From Prado023 sp032123675 (GTDB lineage Bacteria > Actinomycetota > Actinomycetes > S36-B12 > CAIYMF01): 33,758 nt of DNA. Each line of letters opens with the position of its first letter. Position 1 is the stretch's first letter. The translations under genes and the position numbers were made by a program. This document shows positions 30,875 through 33,758 of the stretch, in pieces. The notes beneath the pieces were generated by a model, which was not told the DNA's origin, did no database searches, and saw nothing but the letters and a program-made list of their open reading frames with translations. The stretch covers positions 1 through 33,758 of the forward strand of contig JAQBEX010000216.1 in assembly GCA_032123675.1 (NCBI GenBank), in the 5' to 3' direction.

Positions 30875-31822
30875 GTGGACACTGCCTCGGAACACATGGC
30901 CCCCGATCGGTCAGCCCGGGCCGGCCTGTGGGACGCGCCCCATGTTCGGTACCTCGTGATCGCCTATGCCTTCAGCTGGGTCTTCTGGGTCGGTGCCTGG
31001 ATCACCAGCCGGACGATGAACTCCGGAGATGTCCTGTTCAATCAGGATCTCGTCTGGGATGCGGTCTTCGACCGGCAGGTGTCGACCTCTACGCTGGCCG
31101 TCTCGCTGCTCTCGCTTGTGGGTGTGTACGGTCCCCTGGTCGCTGGCGTGGTGATGTCCGACCGGGATCCCGCCATTCCCCCTGGAGACCTGCGACGGCG
31201 CCTGGCCCGGGTGCAGGTGGGAGCGCGGACGTACGGCGCGGTGCTGGCCATCCTCGCGCTCGTCACCCTGCCAGCACTGCTGATCACGGCGGCCACGACG
31301 GGACGGGCCACCGACGGTCCCAGCGCCGGTTCGATCCCGGCGTTCCTCCTTGTGTTCTTCGCCGTGCAACTGGTCACGTCCGGCACGGAGGAGGTGGGCT
31401 GGCGGGGGTACTTGACCGAGAAGTTGCTACCGGGTCGTGGCTGGTGGGATGCCGGGTGGGCAGTCGGCCCCGTGTGGGCGGTGTGGCACTTCCCGATCGT
31501 GGTGATGATCTGGGTCCAGCAATGAATGGGGCTCGCCCAGATCCTCGGGTCAATGGCAGGGTTCACAATCGGCACGGTCGCGATGGCGATCCTCCAGGCC
31601 TGGTTCTACGAACGAACCCGCAGCGTCTTCCTGAGCATCGTGATCCATGCCCTGTTCAACACCGTTCCGCTGACGATCGTCCTGCTGTTCGAAGGGTCGC
31701 CCGCCGCCGTGGTGGCACAGCTGTCGCTCTGGGCGGTAGTCGTCTACCTGAAGTCGCGCAGCGATCGCGCCGCCGCGGCCGAGGTCTCGGAGCCGGGACC
31801 TTCCGGGCCACGGCAACGTTGA
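30875..31822 (+). pseudogene. CPBP intramembrane metalloprotease interrupted by in-frame TGA
   Basis: One frame runs from GTG 30875 to TGA 31820-31822 but is broken by TGA at 31523-31525, directly followed by ATG 31526. The first part (216 aa) has helices and the CPBP motif 1 EEVGWRG, then the second motif in AVWHFPIVV. The second part (98 aa) carries QAWFYERTRSVFLSIVIHAL with motif 3 (HALFN). All motifs are needed for a CPBP protease, also called Rce1-like, so the product is complete only if the stop is read through or both halves associate. ATG 31526 has no ribosome site, but TGA-ATG could allow termination-reinitiation. A nonsense mutation or a sequencing error are the simpler explanations. 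Confidence 0.82.
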
Positions 31823-31886
31823 CGTGCACGAGCGAGTTGGACAGCGAGCGGATCGATAGCCGTCATCACGTCGCGGTGACGCAGGG

Positions 31887-33320
31887 TCAGACGCAGCCGA
31901 GCGACGACCCGATCGCCCGGGCGAAGGTGGTGAGTTCGGCGCCGTACGCCGTGCTGATGGACCCGTCGGCGACCCGGTCGGCGACGTGCGCCGCGAAGCT
32001 ATCGAGCTTGTTGCAGACGGCGCCGTCGTTGCGGGGATTGTTGTCGCCCGCGATCTTCTTCGCCTGCGAGAGGGGCCCGAGCAGGCTCCTCTCCACGCCG
32101 TTGGGCAGGCCCTGCGCCTCGATGCTGGAGGCAATCACATCCACCGATGTCGCATCAACCGTGACGGTGACCATGAAGTCGTCGGAGGCCTGGTTGCCGC
32201 TGGTGTCGGTGGCGGTGCAGGTGACGGTGGTGTCGCCGAGCGGGAACGTCGACCCCGAGGCGGGGGTGCACTCCAGTGAGGCCACGCCGACGGTGTCGTC
32301 GGCGGTGGGGGTGAAGTCGACGGTTGCGCCATCGGTGCCGGTGGCCTCGCTGATGATGTCGTCCGGGACGGTCAGCGAGGGCGCGGTGGTGTCGCGAACG
32401 GTCACGGTGAAGTCGTCGGAGGCCTGGTTGCCGCTGGTGTCGGTGGCGGTGCAGCCGACCGTGGTGTCGCCGAGCGGGAACGTCGACCCCGAGGCGGGGC
32501 TGCACTCGAGTGAGGCGATGACGTCATTGTCGGTGGCCGTGGCGATGTAGTCCACGACAGCCCCGGCGGGTCCGGTCGCCTCGACCGTGCGGTTGGCCGG
32601 CACCGTCAGGTCGGGCGGCGTCGTGTCCTCCAGGGTGACAGTGACGGTGAACGACGCCCGACCGGCATTGCCTGCGGCGTCGGATGCCGTGCAGTTCACG
32701 GTCGTGACGCCGACGGGAAAGACCGAGCCCGAGGTCGGCAGGCACGACGACGAGGTCACGCCCACGTTGTCGGTCGCCGTCGCGGTGTACGACACCGCCA
32801 CGCCCGAGGGTATGTCGGTGGTCGTGCTCACACTGGCGACCGACCAGCTCGGGGGCTCGGTGTCGGTGGACACCGGCTTGTTCTGTGTCACGATCGTCAC
32901 TGTCCAAGGGCTCGCAGATACCGCGAAGTTCGTGTTGATGAACCAGTTGAGTTGGCATCCGGAGTTGTTGCTGGAGAAGGTCTGGTTCAGGTTGCCCACG
33001 CCCGTGAGGCCGCAGCCGACGAGGTTGTGCGGCCCAGCCGGGCCGGAGTAGGCCACGCTGAGCACCTCGAGTGTGGCGGGGATGTCCACGGTGAACGGGT
33101 CCTGCCCGTCAGTGGGGGTCGGTCCCAGCGTCCCGGTCACCGTCTGCGAGCCGGGAACGGCCGCGAAGGTCGGCGCGTTCGGGTAGGCCCAGTCAGTGGT
33201 CTCGGTTGCGAGCGTGCCCGCGGCCGCCACGGAGGTCCCTGTCATGAGGAGCGCGACGGTGGTCGCGGCAGCGAGGGCGATCCTCGGCCCGGTGACCGAG
33301 CGCTTGGGGATGCGGAACAT
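31887..33320 (-). CDS. Secreted protein with three HYR domains and a C-terminal FIMAH-like domain
   Basis: A 477-aa protein. A signal peptide (basic start, hydrophobic ALAAATTVALLMTG, cleavage near SVAAAG) leads to an N-terminal domain of about 115 residues with two Cys. Three HYR repeats follow (about 152-232, 233-312, 313-393), each with TATDN or TADDT, SGSxFPxGxTTVxCTA and a final VTV strand. The last ~80 residues (LLGPLSQAKKIAGDNNPRND and later VADGSISTAYGAELTTFARA) resemble the FIMAH domain with Cys at both ends. HYR is an immunoglobulin-like adhesion fold, so a surface or matrix role is likely. ATG 33320 has AGGA 6 nt upstream; GTG 33323 is also possible. Confidence 0.88.
   Translation of the reverse strand: MFRIPKRSVTGPRIALAAATTVALLMTGTSVAAAGTLATETTDWAYPNAPTFAAVPGSQTVTGTLGPTPTDGQDPFTVDIPATLEVLSVAYSGPAGPHNLVGCGLTGVGNLNQTFSSNNSGCQLNWFINTNFAVSASPWTVTIVTQNKPVSTDTEPPSWSVASVSTTTDIPSGVAVSYTATATDNVGVTSSSCLPTSGSVFPVGVTTVNCTASDAAGNAGRASFTVTVTLEDTTPPDLTVPANRTVEATGPAGAVVDYIATATDNDVIASLECSPASGSTFPLGDTTVGCTATDTSGNQASDDFTVTVRDTTAPSLTVPDDIISEATGTDGATVDFTPTADDTVGVASLECTPASGSTFPLGDTTVTCTATDTSGNQASDDFMVTVTVDATSVDVIASSIEAQGLPNGVERSLLGPLSQAKKIAGDNNPRNDGAVCNKLDSFAAHVADRVADGSISTAYGAELTTFARAIGSSLGCV
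32160..32522. repeat. Near-identical DNA copies of HYR 2 and 3
   Basis: The region about 32172-32280 recurs at about 32411-32519 with few differences; blocks such as GTCGTCGGAGGCCTGGTTGC and CGAGCGGGAACGTCGACCCC are identical. The two HYR units therefore arose by recent duplication or gene conversion, while HYR 1 is more diverged. Confidence 0.82.
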
Positions 33321-33375
33321 CACGTGTCCTGTCAGCAGCCGGAAGGGACGCTCAACGTGCCATTGCCTAACCTAA

Positions 33376-33694
33376 CCTCCACGCGCTGGAGACTGAGGAT
33401 GGCCCGACGGTCGATTCCGTGCCGACGGCCGGAGCTTCCCGGCGACTCAGGTGCCGTGTCCGTCAGGTATCCGTCGTCGCACCCAGTGCCTGCGGTGGGG
33501 CCGGAGTGCCCTCGACCTGATCGGGCGGAAGTGATCGGAGGAGCCGTACCGGTGCGTCGAACCTGCGAAGGCTCGGGGACCCGAGCCGGACAGCCGCATC
33601 CAATGGGGCTTGTGGGGCCAGCTTGCCGGTCTCGGGGCCACGATCCTGACAGGGGCCGCCCTCAGCCAGCCCGAGGCGTGGATCGCGAAACGTG
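33376..33694. other. Stretch between the HYR gene and the CIRCE element
   Basis: No supported gene. A plus-strand frame to 33714 contains a hydrophobic piece (GLWGQLAGLGATILTGAALS) but has no credible start. Just left of it, 33365-33375 read on the minus strand as TTAGGTTAGGC, a perfect half of the IdeR/DtxR consensus, next to the HYR gene promoter region. Confidence 0.4.
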
Positions 33695-33721
33695 CTGGCA
33701 CTCCCTACCCCTGAGTGCTAA
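33695..33721 (+). promoter_or_regulatory. CIRCE element (HrcA operator)
   Basis: CTGGCACTC-N9-GAGTGCTAA matches the CIRCE consensus TTAGCACTC-N9-GAGTGCTAA at 16 of 18 arm positions, with the correct 9-nt spacer. HrcA binds it to repress heat-shock chaperonin genes. A strong ribosome site AGGAGGTGG follows at 33747-33755, so groES-groEL or groEL is expected to begin just past the window edge. Confidence 0.93.
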
Positions 33722-33758
33722 TCTGAAGATGCCACGATGAGATAACAGGAGGTGGTTG

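Noticed and set aside
31523..31525. Selenocysteine codon in the CPBP gene
   Set aside because: No cysteine or redox site is expected at this place in CPBP proteases, and I see no convincing stem-loop of the bacterial SECIS type just after the TGA.
33535..33714. Frame of 59 codons ending in the CIRCE element
   Set aside because: No ATG or GTG start with ribosome site; its stop lies inside the operator. Probably chance or a remnant.

Overview
The window is high-GC DNA from an actinomycete-type bacterium (Actinomycetota). The evidence is a fused LysX (membrane lysyltransferase plus lysyl-tRNA synthetase), an AdaA-AlkA/Ogt repair pair, oligoribonuclease, many genes that appear leaderless (a TAnnnT -10 box 6-7 nt before ATG/GTG), and a CIRCE element. 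I cannot name a genus. Four tRNA genes are present: Leu(TAG), Lys(CTT), His(GTG) and Arg(CCT).

Layout. 1-2910: tRNA-Leu beside a 21-nt poly-C run; a Bcp peroxiredoxin divergent from a DUF3618 protein; a threonine/serine exporter split into two overlapping genes; and a solitary GroES-like gene divergent from it. 2918-8905: tRNA-Lys; a GAP/Sap-like membrane protein with a short leader ORF; lysX; a lipoprotein with a long Glu-Pro-Thr linker; tRNA-His with a clear terminator. 8952-15501: orn, a CBS-pair protein, a GH20 hexosaminidase, an unknown membrane protein, a hotdog thioesterase and a membrane spermidine-synthase-like protein. 15778-19035: an APH-like kinase overlapping an acyl-CoA dehydrogenase (a typical ACAD10/11-like pair) and a divergent SDR.

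19141-23395: the DNA repair pair adaA-alkA and ogt (1-nt overlap), followed by small genes: an unknown 68-aa protein, a SHOCT protein, an NTF2-like protein and a GNAT. 23443-27445: a feoA-feoB-feoC-like ferrous iron operon behind a DtxR/IdeR-like box, then a FUSC transporter. 27606-29884: a 38-aa Cys-rich protein behind a textbook CsoR-family operator, a pirin, and a PadR/HAAS-domain pair whose promoter carries a perfect 16-bp palindrome.

30045-33758 looks accessory. tRNA-Arg is followed directly by a fragment of an M6 (immune-inhibitor-A-like) peptidase, then a small CarD/PcrA-tail-like protein, a CPBP membrane protease split by an in-frame TGA that is followed at once by ATG, and a secreted three-HYR-domain protein. 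The window ends on a CIRCE operator and a strong ribosome-binding site, so a groES or groEL gene should start just outside.

The most interesting items are the CsoR-controlled microprotein, the TGA-ATG interrupted CPBP gene, the PadR operator/promoter, the peptidase relic at tRNA-Arg, and several in-gene or intergenic tandem repeats (ogt, 21881-21967, the end of the FUSC gene). I see no CRISPR array, insertion sequence or prophage.
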